A stretch of DNA of 64,000 bases, taken from the NCBI GenBank assembly GCA_050250665.1, contig JBFWOF010000024.1, positions 1 to 64,000 of the forward strand, written 5' to 3'. Position numbers and translations under genes: made by a program. Of this stretch, positions 17,527-26,370 are shown piece by piece. The notes under the pieces were generated by a model. It was not told the DNA's origin. It worked only from the letters and a program-made list of their open reading frames with translations, and made no database searches. Source of the stretch: JADKFD01 sp050250665. Lineage in GTDB: Bacteria > Pseudomonadota > Gammaproteobacteria > Xanthomonadales > SZUA-5. Numbering within the stretch: the first letter of the stretch is position 1; the number at the start of each line of letters is the position of its first letter.

Positions 17527-19401
17527 ATGCGCAGAATCGCTCTTGCCATCGCCGTCAGCCTGGCATTGCCGGGTACAGTCCTGGCTCAGGCCACCTCACT
17601 CAGCCGCATCGGCGGTTACAGTTCCGGCCTCGGGGAAGGGTCGATCGAAATCTCCGCCTTCGACCCGGTCAGCCGCCGAGTCGCCAGCGTCAACGGCAGC
17701 GATTCCAGCTTCGACCTGATCGACCTGTCCAATCCTGCTGCCCCCGTTCTCGTCCAGCGCGTCAGTACAGCAGCCTTCGGCAGCCCCAACAGCGTCGCCA
17801 TCAGCAACGGCGTGCTTGCCGTCGCCATTCAGGACGCCAATCCGCAAAACAATGGTCGTGTGGCGTTCTATTCCACCAACGGCGCCTTGCTCGGCAGTGT
17901 TGTCGCAGGCGCGCTGCCGGACATGCTGACCTTCACCCCGGACGGCCACTACGTGCTGGTCGCCAATGAGGGCGAGCCCGACACTGACTACAACGTCGAT
18001 CCGGAGGGCAGCGTCTCGATCATTGACATCAGCGCCGGCATTGCTGCCGCGACCGTGCGCCAGGTTCGCTTCAACGATTTCAACGTGGGCGGATCGCGTC
18101 ATGGCGAATTGCCGGCCGCCGTGCGCATTTTCAGCCCCGGCGCCACGGTGGCGGAGGATCTGGAACCCGAATACATCAGCGTCACGCCAGACAGCCGCAC
18201 GGCCTTTGTCGGGCTGCAGGAAGCCAACGCGCTGGCGGTGATCGACATTGCCAGTGGCACGGTCAGCCGGATCCTTGCCCTGGGCTTCAAGAACCACAAC
18301 CTGCCAAACCAGGGACTGGACCCCTCTGATCGTGATCTGCCAGGCAATCAGCCGGCGATCTCGATCCGCAACGTACCGGTATTTGGCATGTATCAGCCCG
18401 ATGGCATTGCCGTCACCACCGACAGCAATGGCCAACCGGTGGTATTCACCGCCAATGAGGGCGACTCCCGCGACTACGACGCGTTCTCCGAAGAAGTTCG
18501 AGCCGGTTCCGGCAGTTACGTGCTCGATCCCACCGTGTTTCCCGACGCCGCAACCCTGAAACAGAACGCCAATCTTGGTCGCTTGAATGTCACCAAGTCC
18601 CTGGGGGACATCGACGGCGACGGCGACTTCGACGCCATCTACGCGTTCGGAGCCCGTTCGATGTCGGCTTTCGACGGCAACAGCGGCGCGTTGGTGTTCG
18701 ACAGCGGCGACAGTTTCGAACAGACCATCGCTGCGCAAGTGCCGACGCTTTTCAATTCCGAGGGCACGACCGCCACTTTTGATGGCCGCAGCGACAACAA
18801 GGGTCCGGAGCCGGAGGGTATCGTCATCGGTGATGTGGGCGGTCGCAAGTACGCATTCGTGGGCCTGGAGCGCATTGGCGGTGCCTTCGTCTACGACGTC
18901 ACCAACCCACGCGCGCCTGTGCAGCTGGGCTACAGCAGCGCCCAGGGTGGCGATGTCTCGCCGGAAGGCGTGGCCTATATCGCACCGGCGCAAAGTCCCA
19001 GTCAGCGTGCCTTGCTGCTGATGTCGCACGAAGTCAGCGGTACGCTCGGCGTCTACCAGGTCGACACCTGCACAGTATCCGCCATCCAGGTCTTTGCGCC
19101 TGACCAGATCCAGATCAGCGGCTATTGCCCGACAGGGCTGGATATTTATTGCGTTCGTCAGGGCACGCCGTTGCAGGTCGCAAGCGGCATCAGCGTCAAC
19201 ACCCAGACCACGGCAACGGCGGCTCTGCAGTTTGGCGACCGCTGCTATGCCTCGTTGCCGGGGCAGAATTCAGCCATCAACGGCATCCAGGCCACGCTTG
19301 ACCGCGTACCGATCCCGGCCACCCATCCGCTCGGCAGCCTGCTGCTGGCCCTGATCTCCATGTTGCTGGGAGTGCTGACGCTGCGACGGCAAGTGCGTTA
19401 G
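17527..19401 (+). CDS. Choice-of-anchor I family surface protein with IPTL-CTERM-like tail
   Basis: This 624-residue exported protein has a signal peptide (MRRIALAIAVSLALPGTVLA) and a long WD40/YVTN-like beta-propeller of the 'choice-of-anchor I' type: LSRIGGYSSGLGEGSIEISAF, LVANEGEPDTDY, VFTANEGDSRDYD, GPEPEGIVIGDVGG. Its C-terminus reads VPIPATHPLGSLLLALISML then a LRRQVR basic end, the layout of an IPTL-CTERM sorting signal (Ile-Pro, hydrophobic helix, Arg cluster). The family name reflects that members use different surface anchors. The function of the propeller is unknown; related proteins are annotated as alkaline-phosphatase-like, but no phosphatase residues are identifiable here. Confidence 0.85.
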   Translation: MRRIALAIAVSLALPGTVLAQATSLSRIGGYSSGLGEGSIEISAFDPVSRRVASVNGSDSSFDLIDLSNPAAPVLVQRVSTAAFGSPNSVAISNGVLAVAIQDANPQNNGRVAFYSTNGALLGSVVAGALPDMLTFTPDGHYVLVANEGEPDTDYNVDPEGSVSIIDISAGIAAATVRQVRFNDFNVGGSRHGELPAAVRIFSPGATVAEDLEPEYISVTPDSRTAFVGLQEANALAVIDIASGTVSRILALGFKNHNLPNQGLDPSDRDLPGNQPAISIRNVPVFGMYQPDGIAVTTDSNGQPVVFTANEGDSRDYDAFSEEVRAGSGSYVLDPTVFPDAATLKQNANLGRLNVTKSLGDIDGDGDFDAIYAFGARSMSAFDGNSGALVFDSGDSFEQTIAAQVPTLFNSEGTTATFDGRSDNKGPEPEGIVIGDVGGRKYAFVGLERIGGAFVYDVTNPRAPVQLGYSSAQGGDVSPEGVAYIAPAQSPSQRALLLMSHEVSGTLGVYQVDTCTVSAIQVFAPDQIQISGYCPTGLDIYCVRQGTPLQVASGISVNTQTTATAALQFGDRCYASLPGQNSAINGIQATLDRVPIPATHPLGSLLLALISMLLGVLTLRRQVR

Positions 19402-19414
19402 CCCGCAGCGAACG

Positions 19415-19447
19415 GCGGACTCCTTCGGCAAATCCGAGGGAGTCCGC
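19415..19447 (+). terminator. Hairpin downstream of choice-of-anchor I gene
   Basis: GCGGACTCCTTCGG, a CAAAT loop and CCGAGGGAGTCCGC form a 14-bp stem with one G-T wobble, 13 bases after the stop. There is no T-run after it, so it may act as a weak terminator or an mRNA-stabilising hairpin. Confidence 0.5.
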
Positions 19448-19692
19448 TACCGCTCAGACACAAGCGACCTTCCAACCCGGCTGTTTCGGCCCGAACCCAC
19501 ATGGATAGCGCTGCTGGCAGGTCCAGACTTGTCCGGCTGACCGTTGCCGCTGCGGATCAGGCAACGTCGCAAGCACTCACCGCCATCGAAAGCCGCTCCG
19601 GAACCCATGCTGGAGCCCGGGCTCCAATCGCGGGCTTTGCTGCATCGCTCAGGCACGATAGGCTGGGGATTCCCGCCTTTCCGGATCACACC

Positions 19693-20814
19693 ATGCCGAG
19701 CTTCATGCCACCTGAGCGTTTGCTGTTGGGCCCAGGCCCATCCAATGTGCCATCTCGCATCCTGCAGGCGCTGGCGCGCCCGACCATCGGCCATCTGGAC
19801 CCGCAGTTCGTCAGCATGATGGACGAGCTGAAGGCGCTGTTGCGCTACGCCTTCATCACCGAAAACCCGCTGACCGTGCCGGTTTCGGCACCGGGTTCGG
19901 CCGGCATGGAGACCTGCTTCGTCAATCTGATCGAAGCCGGCGACACCGTCATCGTCTGCCAGAACGGCGTTTTCGGCGGTCGCATGAAGGAGAACGTGCT
20001 GCGCATCGGCGCCACCCCGGTCATGGTGCAGGACGATTTCGGCAAGGCCATCGACCTCAACAAGGTCGCCGAAGCACTCAAGGCCAACCCTGGGGCCAAG
20101 GCGCTGGCCTTTGTCCATGCGGAAACCTCGACCGGTGTCGAATCCGACGCCCAGGCCCTGTGCCAGCTGGCGCACGAGCACGGCGCACTGGCCATTGTAG
20201 ATGCCGTCACCAGCCTGGGCGGCATTCCGCTACGGGTGGATGCCTGGGGCGTGGATGCCATCTACTCCGGATCGCAGAAATGCCTGTCGGCACCGCCGGG
20301 ACTGTCGCCGGTGAGCTTTGGCGAGCGCGCCGTCGCCGCGCTGAAGGCCCGCAAGACGCCGGTACAGAGCTGGTTCCTCGATCTCAGTCTGGTCATGGCC
20401 TACTGGCAGGGCGAGGGCGCGCGCAGCTACCACCATACGGCCCCGGTGAACATGCTTTACGGCCTGCACGAATCACTGGTGATGCTGCAGGAAGAAGGCC
20501 TGGAAGCGGCCTGGGCCCGACATCGGCGCAACCACGAACGTCTGCGCGACGGCCTGCAGCGAATGGGGCTGGAGTTGCTGGTGGACGAACGCCACCGCCT
20601 GCCGCAATTGAACACCGTCTGCATCCCCGAAGGCGTCGAGGATCTGCCCGTGCGCCGGCAGTTGCTGGACCAGCATGGCATCGAGATCGGTGCTGGCCTG
20701 GGCTCGCTGGCCGGCAAGATCTGGCGTATCGGCCTGATGGGCGCCAGCAGTCATCCAGACAGCGTCGATCGCGTGCTGGCGGCGCTTTCGCAGGTGCTGA
20801 ATCGTCCGTTGTAG
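19693..20814 (+). CDS. Alanine--glyoxylate aminotransferase family protein
   Basis: This 373-residue PLP enzyme is of class V (AGXT/serine-pyruvate aminotransferase group). Diagnostic segments are LLLGPGPSNVPSRILQAL at the start, GSAGMETCFVNLIEAGD (PLP phosphate region), HAETSTGV, IVDAVTSLGG, and YSGSQKCLSAPPGLSP, with the Schiff-base lysine in SQK. The C-terminal domain ends KIWRIGLMGASSH. It likely transfers an amino group between Ala or Ser and glyoxylate/pyruvate; the exact donor cannot be read. The ATG at 19693 is chosen because the family starts a few residues before the GPGP motif. A 71-bp repeat array begins at its last codons. Confidence 0.9.
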   Translation: MPSFMPPERLLLGPGPSNVPSRILQALARPTIGHLDPQFVSMMDELKALLRYAFITENPLTVPVSAPGSAGMETCFVNLIEAGDTVIVCQNGVFGGRMKENVLRIGATPVMVQDDFGKAIDLNKVAEALKANPGAKALAFVHAETSTGVESDAQALCQLAHEHGALAIVDAVTSLGGIPLRVDAWGVDAIYSGSQKCLSAPPGLSPVSFGERAVAALKARKTPVQSWFLDLSLVMAYWQGEGARSYHHTAPVNMLYGLHESLVMLQEEGLEAAWARHRRNHERLRDGLQRMGLELLVDERHRLPQLNTVCIPEGVEDLPVRRQLLDQHGIEIGAGLGSLAGKIWRIGLMGASSHPDSVDRVLAALSQVLNRPL

Positions 20815-21193
20815 GAGCGACCTTGCGTCGCGACCGGCGAATCGGATCGCGATCTCGATCGCGGATAAATCCGCTCCCACAGTAGGAGCGACCTCGCGTC
20901 GCGACCGGCGAATCGGATCGCGATCTCGATCGCGGATGAATCCGCTCCCACAGCAGGAGCGACCTTGCGTCGCGACCGGCGTGTCGGATCGCGATCTCGA
21001 TCGCGGATAAATCCGCTCCCACAGTAGGAGCGACCTCGCGTCGCGACCGGCGAATCGGATCGCGATCTCGATCGCGGATGAATCCGCTCCCACAGTAGGA
21101 GCGACCTCGCGTCGCGACCGGCGTGTCGGATCGCGATCTCGATCGCGGATGAATCCGCTCCCACAGCAGGAGCGACCTTGCGTCGCGACCCGG
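20811..21193. repeat. 71-bp tandem array of palindromic repeats, five copies plus a partial
   Basis: The motif G(T/C)AGGAGCGACC starts at 20811, 20882, 20953, 21024, 21095 and 21166, an exact 71-bp period. Each unit is GTAGGAGCGACCT(T/C)GCGTCG, then CGACCGGCG(A/T).TCGGATCG, a short GATCTCGATCGCGGAT and ATCCGCTCCCACA. The units differ at only a few sites. The array begins inside the last codons of the upstream aminotransferase gene (stop at 20814). It is not CRISPR: the units are contiguous with no unique spacers. Confidence 0.95.
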
Positions 21194-21238
21194 ACCGCGA
21201 CAATCCAACCACGAGGCAGCCTCAGCTCAACAGCGCAT

Positions 21239-21356
21239 CGCAGAGGACGCAGAGGATAAGCAGCGAGAACGCAGAGGGCAGCGGCAGATTCAGGCAGACC
21301 AATCCTGGCAAAGCCCTTCTCCGTGTTCTCTCTGCTTTTCCTCTGCGTTCTCTGCG
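21239..21356. repeat. Inverted-repeat element with AAAAGCAG core
   Basis: The left arm 21239-21272 (CGCAGAGGACGCAGAGGATA..) is matched in inverse by the right arm 21323-21356 (..TCCTCTGCGTTCTCTGCG), about 29 of 33 bases. A ~50-bp loop separates them. Related arms border the islands at 25710-26275 and lie inside each unit of the 32727-33775 array, so they form one dispersed family. Confidence 0.8.
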
Positions 21357-21435
21357 CCAGGCTTCTCGGACTCGGTCTGCCTCGATGCAGGATTTTCGCC
21401 GCGACGGTCGCGACGGTCGCGCCGCAAGGGCGCTC

Positions 21436-21660
21436 CTACGACAGCAGCGCCTGCACGGCCTCGATGTCGAAGGGCCAATCGAGCGCGCGACCGTCGCTGG
21501 ATTCGACCACGGGTATGCGCAGTCCGTAGGCCACGCCCAATTCCGGATCGGCGTCGATATCGATCATGGTGATGATCCGGTCGAGTCCGGCCTCGTGCAG
21601 CATTGCCAGCGCCTGATCACACAGCTCGCAGTGCTCACGGTGATAAAACTGAAGGCGCAT
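21436..21660 (-). CDS. Glutaredoxin-like protein (CxxC)
   Basis: A 74-residue protein with a thioredoxin fold: MRLQFYHREHCELCDQALAM with the CELC redox pair near the N-terminus, then a DADPELGVAYGLRIPVVES segment with the cis-Pro motif (IPVV) and a short C-terminal helix. It fits the 'glutaredoxin family protein'/DUF836 group. GGAG precedes the ATG at 21660 by six bases, supporting that start over longer frames. It is divergent from sdaA. Its partner and substrate are unknown. Confidence 0.85.
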   Translation of the reverse strand: MRLQFYHREHCELCDQALAMLHEAGLDRIITMIDIDADPELGVAYGLRIPVVESSDGRALDWPFDIEAVQALLS

Positions 21661-21731
21661 TGTCACTCCGTGTTCGCAGCGTGGATTAGCCAAGCATAAT
21701 CCTCGGCCCCGGACACACACTGAACACCGCC

Positions 21732-23111
21732 ATGGCTGTCAGCGTTTTCGACTTGTTCAAGATCGGCATCGGCCCGTCTTCCTCGCACACCGTCGGGCCC
21801 ATGCGTGCGGCCTGCCGCTTCGCCGGCCGCCTGGAAGAGCGCGAGGTGCTGGCCCGTTGTGTGCGCCTGCGCGGCGAACTGTTTGGCTCACTGGCCCATA
21901 CCGGTCGCGGTCACGGTACCGACAAGGCGGTGCTGCTGGGTTTCGAGGGCTCGGAGCCGGACCAGTGTGATCCCGATCTGATTCCGCAGTCGCTGGAGCG
22001 CATCCGCGCCAGCAAGCGCCTGAATCTGCTGGGCAAACACGAGATCCGCTTCGACGAGAAGACTGATCTGGTGTTCAACAAGCGGCAGAAACTGCCCTAT
22101 CACTCGAACGGCATGCGCTTCACCGCCTACGACGAACGCGACGAAGTGCTGTTCACCCGCGACTACTATTCGGTGGGCGGCGGCTTCGTGGTCAATCACG
22201 ACGAGGCTGCGGCCGATCGCATCGTGCCCGACGCCACGCCGATGCCCTACCCTTTTTCCAGCGGCGACGAGTTGCTGGCGCGCTGTGCCGAATCCGGTCA
22301 GTCGATTGCGCAGCTGGTATTCCAGAATGAACTGGCCTGGCGCAGTGAGGCCGAAATCCGCAGTGGCCTGATGACCATCTGGCAGGCCATGCAGGACTGC
22401 GTCGCCCGCGGCCTGCGCGAGGGCGGCGTGCTGCCCGGCGGGCTCAAGGTGGTGCGCCGCGCACCGGCGATGCAGCGCGAACTGACCGCCCGCCCGGAAG
22501 CCAATCTGCGTGATCCGCTGACCATCCTCGACTGGGTCAATCTGTATGCACTGGCGGTCAACGAGGAGAACGCGGCCGGCGGTCGGGTGGTTACCGCACC
22601 CACCAATGGCGCCGCCGGTATCGTGCCGGCCGTACTGCACTACTACGCCCGCTTCTCCCCCGGCGCCAACGATGAGGGGGTGCTGAATTTTCTGCTGACT
22701 GCCGGCGCCATCGGCATTCTCTACAAGGAAAACGCCTCGATATCCGGCGCTGAAGTGGGCTGTCAGGGCGAGGTCGGCGTAGCCTGCTCGATGGCGGCCG
22801 GTGGCCTGACCGCAGCTCTGGGCGGCAGCGTCCTGCAGGTCGAGAACGCCGCCGAGATCGGCATGGAACACAATCTCGGCCTGACCTGCGATCCCATCGG
22901 CGGCCTGGTCCAGATTCCCTGCATCGAGCGCAATGCCATGGGCGCGGTCAAGGCCATCAATGCCTCGCGCATGGCCCTGCGCGGCGACGGCAAGCACCAT
23001 GTGTCGCTGGACAAGGTCATCAAGACCATGCGCGACACCGGCCGCGACATGCAGGACAAGTACAAGGAAACCAGTCGCGGCGGTCTTGCAGTGAACGTCA
23101 TCGAATGCTGA
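21732..23111 (+). CDS. sdaA: L-serine ammonia-lyase (serine dehydratase), single chain
   Basis: This 459-residue iron-sulfur serine deaminase converts L-serine to pyruvate and ammonia. The N-terminal beta domain begins VSVFDLFKIGIGPSSSHTVG, with the conserved SSSHT. The C-terminal catalytic domain has the three cysteines for a [4Fe-4S] cluster: VGCQGEVGVAC, GLTCDPIGG and QIPCIERNAMG. Alpha and beta domains are fused in one chain, as in E. coli SdaA (about 454 residues). The stop overlaps the start of the SGNH hydrolase gene by seven bases. Confidence 0.97.
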   Translation: MAVSVFDLFKIGIGPSSSHTVGPMRAACRFAGRLEEREVLARCVRLRGELFGSLAHTGRGHGTDKAVLLGFEGSEPDQCDPDLIPQSLERIRASKRLNLLGKHEIRFDEKTDLVFNKRQKLPYHSNGMRFTAYDERDEVLFTRDYYSVGGGFVVNHDEAAADRIVPDATPMPYPFSSGDELLARCAESGQSIAQLVFQNELAWRSEAEIRSGLMTIWQAMQDCVARGLREGGVLPGGLKVVRRAPAMQRELTARPEANLRDPLTILDWVNLYALAVNEENAAGGRVVTAPTNGAAGIVPAVLHYYARFSPGANDEGVLNFLLTAGAIGILYKENASISGAEVGCQGEVGVACSMAAGGLTAALGGSVLQVENAAEIGMEHNLGLTCDPIGGLVQIPCIERNAMGAVKAINASRMALRGDGKHHVSLDKVIKTMRDTGRDMQDKYKETSRGGLAVNVIEC

Positions 23112-24295
23112 AACGTCTGCTCTCGCTGCTGGCACAGGCCTGGATCATCCTCGGCATCTCTGTGCTGTTGCTGTTCTTGAGCGACCAGCTGCTGCGCCTG
23201 GTGTTGCCGGCGCCAGCCACAGACGCGCCGGTGGATGCGGCCATGCAGGCGCCGCCGCGTGAACAGGCGGACGCGGTCGCCGCCGACGGCTGGATCACCC
23301 AGTACTGGCGCGAGCATGCCGCCTCTCGCTACACCGAGTGGCACAGCTATGTGTACTGGCGCCGCCGTGGCTACGCGGGCGAGCTGATCCATATCGATGC
23401 CCATGGCTTCCGCCAGACCCCGCACGTACAGCCCAGGGCCGAGCGCCACATCTGGCTGTTTGGCGGTTCGACCGTGTGGGGCACCGGCAACCGTGATTCA
23501 GGCACGCTGGCGGCGCAACTGGAACAGATTTACCTGGAACGGGCGCCCGAACTCGGCGTGCGCGTCGACAATTTCGGCGAGTCGGGCTATGTCAGCCGCC
23601 AGAGTCTGACCGCCTTCCAGTCGGCCTTGAACTGTCCTGAGGCCCCGGCCGATCTGGCGATCTTCCTCGACGGCGCCAACGATGTCTTCGCCGCACTGCA
23701 ATCGGGCGTCGCCGGCCTGCCGCAGAACGAGGACAACCGCCGCCGCGAGTTCAACAGTTCCAGGCAGGCCGGGCAACTGCTGCGCTCCTGGCTGCTGCGG
23801 CTGGAGGGCATCATGCGACTGGCGGGCGTGTCGTCGAGCGCGATCACCGAGGCCGATTTGCCGGCCCTGGCCCAGGCCATCACCAACCACTACTTCAGCC
23901 AGATCAAACAGGCGCAGGCGCTGGCCATGCGCTTTGACGTGGACCTGATCTACCTGTGGCAACCCACGGCCTTTGACCGGAATCAGCCCCGCGGCGACGA
24001 GGCCAACATCGTTGGCGCATCGTCGGCGCTGCACGTGCAGCTGCAACGACTGAGCACGCAACAGGTGGCGACCCTGCATCAGAGCGCACAGCTGGCGCCG
24101 ATCCTGCCGCTGGCGGATCTGCCCGGGATCTTTGACGACACCCCTGAGCCTGTGTTCTTCGATTTCGTGCATCTGTCCGAGGCCGGCCAGCGCATCTTGG
24201 CCGAGCAGCTTTACGCGCTCAGCGTCGAGAAACTGCGCCAGCGCACGGCCCGGCAATTGCCTCTGGATCGCTGCCCGGATCGACCGTTAGGCTAG
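23105..24295 (+). CDS. SGNH/GDSL-type hydrolase
   Basis: This 396-residue protein has an N-terminal membrane anchor (LAQAWIILGISVLLLFLSDQ), then an SGNH hydrolase domain on the outer side. The blocks are visible: block I LFGGSTVWGTG (catalytic Ser), block II NFGESGYVSRQS (Gly), block III IFLDGANDVF (Asn), block V FFDFVHLSEAG (Asp-x-x-His). The usual substrates are lipids, acylated sugars or peptidoglycan O-acetyl groups; none can be chosen here. It overlaps sdaA by seven bases, so it is probably cotranscribed with it, though a functional link is not obvious. Confidence 0.88.
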   Translation: MLKRLLSLLAQAWIILGISVLLLFLSDQLLRLVLPAPATDAPVDAAMQAPPREQADAVAADGWITQYWREHAASRYTEWHSYVYWRRRGYAGELIHIDAHGFRQTPHVQPRAERHIWLFGGSTVWGTGNRDSGTLAAQLEQIYLERAPELGVRVDNFGESGYVSRQSLTAFQSALNCPEAPADLAIFLDGANDVFAALQSGVAGLPQNEDNRRREFNSSRQAGQLLRSWLLRLEGIMRLAGVSSSAITEADLPALAQAITNHYFSQIKQAQALAMRFDVDLIYLWQPTAFDRNQPRGDEANIVGASSALHVQLQRLSTQQVATLHQSAQLAPILPLADLPGIFDDTPEPVFFDFVHLSEAGQRILAEQLYALSVEKLRQRTARQLPLDRCPDRPLG

Positions 24296-24301
24296 GGTGT
24301 T

Positions 24302-24349
24302 GGTTGCTGGTTGTTGGTTGCTGGTTGTTGGTTGCTGGTTGCTGGTTGG
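24302..24349. repeat. 7-bp microsatellite GGTTG(C/T)T
   Basis: Six contiguous units GGTTGCT/GGTTGTT plus a partial seventh run from 24302. It lies seven bases after the hydrolase stop and, if the downstream frame started at GTG 24297, would be translated as LVAGCWLLVVGCW. I judge it non-coding. Confidence 0.9.
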
Positions 24350-24404
24350 CCCGCGCCAGTCGTCAGCAGCAGGCACTGAGCTTTGGTCTGGAGAGTGCTG
24401 CAGC

Positions 24405-25637
24405 ATGGGTGTGAGACGCCTGTCAGAAGTAGGCCGAGGGTGCCGCGCAGCGGCTCCCCGGCGCTCTACGCTGCCCTGGAGGGCGCCGCGCTGCGGCGCC
24501 GCTTTGCGGTGCCAGGAGATCAACAGCGGCCGCGCAGGCGCGCGGCCCTCCTCGTCGCCAGCCCCTGGCCTGACGCTGCTGCTCGCTCTGGCGCTGCTGC
24601 TGACCGCCGGCAGCGCCTGGTCCAAACGCATCTATTCCTACAAGGACGAACAGGGCGTGTTGCACTACAGTGACCGGCCGCCGACCAACGCCACCGGCGA
24701 CGTCAGCGAGGAGCTGGTTAAGGTCGATCCCCGCAAACTGGTGTTCCTGCGCGAGGAAGGCCCCGACGCCGACAAGCGGTTCTCATTGTGGAACGGCTAT
24801 GGCGGGCCCATCGAGGTGCTGATGCGCTTCGACAAGGTGAGCAATGTGGTCAGCGAACCACCCTTGCCCGGCAGCCGGGTGATCCCCTCGCAGCAGTATT
24901 CGCTGATCCTGCAGGTGCAGCCCATCGATGAATCGCGCGGCTGGACCTATAGCTGGAGCTACCAATATGTTCCCGGCGATCCGGCGGCCAGACCGGATCC
25001 TGATGCGGTTTACCTGTTGCCTTTCGTTGAAGCCCGCCGGTTGGTGAGTCTGGAGAAGCTGTTCCAAGCCCCGGTGGCGGCATTCCGGAATTCTCGCGCT
25101 CTCACCCGATTCATGGACGCTTCCTGGCCAATCCGAGCGGCAGGCCTTGCCCTCAGGAGGATGGCCGCCGCGTTCAAACCCGCTCCACTGCACGTGGACC
25201 AGGGCTTCGGCGGCCAGTACAGCCACAGCGAAGCGCACAGCTACCACGCGGTCGATATCGCGATGGATGAGGGCACGCCGATCCGGGCATCCCGTGCCGG
25301 TGTAGTCATGGCTGTGGAGAACGATTTCTATGGAGCCGGCACGAACCTCGCCAAGTTCGCCGACCGCGCCAACCATATCCGCATCCTGCACAGTGACGGC
25401 ACCATGGCCGTCTATGCCCATCTGGCACTGGAAAGCGTGATCGTCGGCATCGGCGACCGCGTGCGCGCCGGCGAACAGATCGCCAGGAGCGGCAACACCG
25501 GCTTCTCCTCCGGCCCGCATCTGCATTTCGTCATCCAGCGCAACAGCGGCGGCACGCTGGTCTCCGTGCCCTTCGCCTTCACTGTAGACGGCCAGCGCAT
25601 CGAACCCACCCAGGGCAAGATGCTCGGCGGTCAGTAG
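24405..25637 (+). CDS. DUF4124-M23 peptidoglycan endopeptidase-like protein
   Basis: About 410 residues. A hydrophobic segment (LTLLLALALLLTAGSAW) precedes a DUF4124 module (KRIYSYKDEQGVLHYSDRPP). The C-terminal half is a LytM/M23 peptidase: HSYHAVDIAMDEGTPIRA (zinc ligands H and D), VYAHL, RAGEQIARSGNTGFSSGPHL followed by HFVIQ (HLH catalytic motif). M23 enzymes cleave peptide cross-links in peptidoglycan, or act as activators when degenerate. Here the motifs look intact. The start is uncertain: ATG 24405 is 60-odd codons before the signal segment, and the intervening sequence looks repeat-derived. No better start codon is available without losing the signal. Confidence 0.8.
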   Translation: MGVRRLSEVGRGCRAAAPRRSTLPWRAPRCGAALRCQEINSGRAGARPSSSPAPGLTLLLALALLLTAGSAWSKRIYSYKDEQGVLHYSDRPPTNATGDVSEELVKVDPRKLVFLREEGPDADKRFSLWNGYGGPIEVLMRFDKVSNVVSEPPLPGSRVIPSQQYSLILQVQPIDESRGWTYSWSYQYVPGDPAARPDPDAVYLLPFVEARRLVSLEKLFQAPVAAFRNSRALTRFMDASWPIRAAGLALRRMAAAFKPAPLHVDQGFGGQYSHSEAHSYHAVDIAMDEGTPIRASRAGVVMAVENDFYGAGTNLAKFADRANHIRILHSDGTMAVYAHLALESVIVGIGDRVRAGEQIARSGNTGFSSGPHLHFVIQRNSGGTLVSVPFAFTVDGQRIEPTQGKMLGGQ

Positions 25638-25709
25638 CGCGGAACCCGCCTGCCTGACAGCGGTAACGAGCGACAAGCTCCGCAAGGCGGATTCCGCCGC
25701 TCACCGCTG

Positions 25710-26275
25710 CCAGAAGCCGGACACAGAGAACGCCAAGGAAAAACAGATAGAACGCAAAGGATCGCAAGCTTGTTTGTCGGACTGCCTTGCCGAGGGCGCA
25801 GGTATCAATGCGTCATTGCGAGGAACACTGTGACGAAGCATTCCAGGGATTCGCAGCCGTGCTTCTGGATTGCTTCGCTCCGCTCGCAATGACGCCGGTG
25901 GTTCATGGCACGTGTGCAGCCAGCTCTCCATGAACCTAGCTCGTAAGTCATTGATTGTCAGTTGGCGGGTGTAGGTTGGGCTAAGCGCAGCGTGCCCAAC
26001 GTCGGGCCCATCTGTTGGGCGCGCTGCGCTTAGCCCAACCTACGGTTCATGGCCCATGGGCCGTCTCGGGCGAAACAGGTGGCTCGCAATGAGGCCGGTG
26101 GTTCATGGCACCTGTGCAGCTAGCTCGCAATGACGGCTGCTTGTCTCCCACACTCACGGGATGACCGAAAAATGCGGCCTGCATTTCCGATCTCTTCAGG
26201 GCATCTTCAAGATCTGAACGCTGTTCTCTGTGTTCTCTTGGCTTTTCCTTGGCGTTCTCTGTGTCCAGCTTCTGG
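25710..26275. repeat. Nested repeat island bounded by 34-bp inverted arms
   Basis: The outer arms are 25710-25743 (CCAGAAGCCGGACACAGAGA..) and 26242-26275 (..CTCTGTGTCCAGCTTCTGG), 32 of 34 bases complementary. Inside are two other palindromic families: 25811-25894 (CGTCATTGCGAGG.. / ..CTCGCAATGACG) and 25971-26043 (GTAGGTTGGGCTAAGCGCAG with its complement in a 30-bp arm). No gene is seen between 25638 and 26370, and no transposase. Confidence 0.85.
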
Positions 26276-26370
26276 CCACGACCTGCCTCAGGAAAAGATT
26301 GTCGCGGTTGCGGCCGCGCCAGCGCGCAGCCACCGTCAGAGTCGCTTCGAAGCTGTCACCGGCCCCGCTC

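Noticed and set aside
20811..21193. CRISPR array
   Set aside because: Units are contiguous 71-bp repeats without unique spacers and no cas genes are present.
20393..21212. Several long minus-strand frames with repeated REVAPTVGA-like peptides
   Set aside because: They are translations of the 71-bp repeat array running into the antisense of the aminotransferase gene; no start signals or conserved domain.
25638..26370. Insertion sequence
   Set aside because: Inverted arms are present but no transposase or target duplication could be found.
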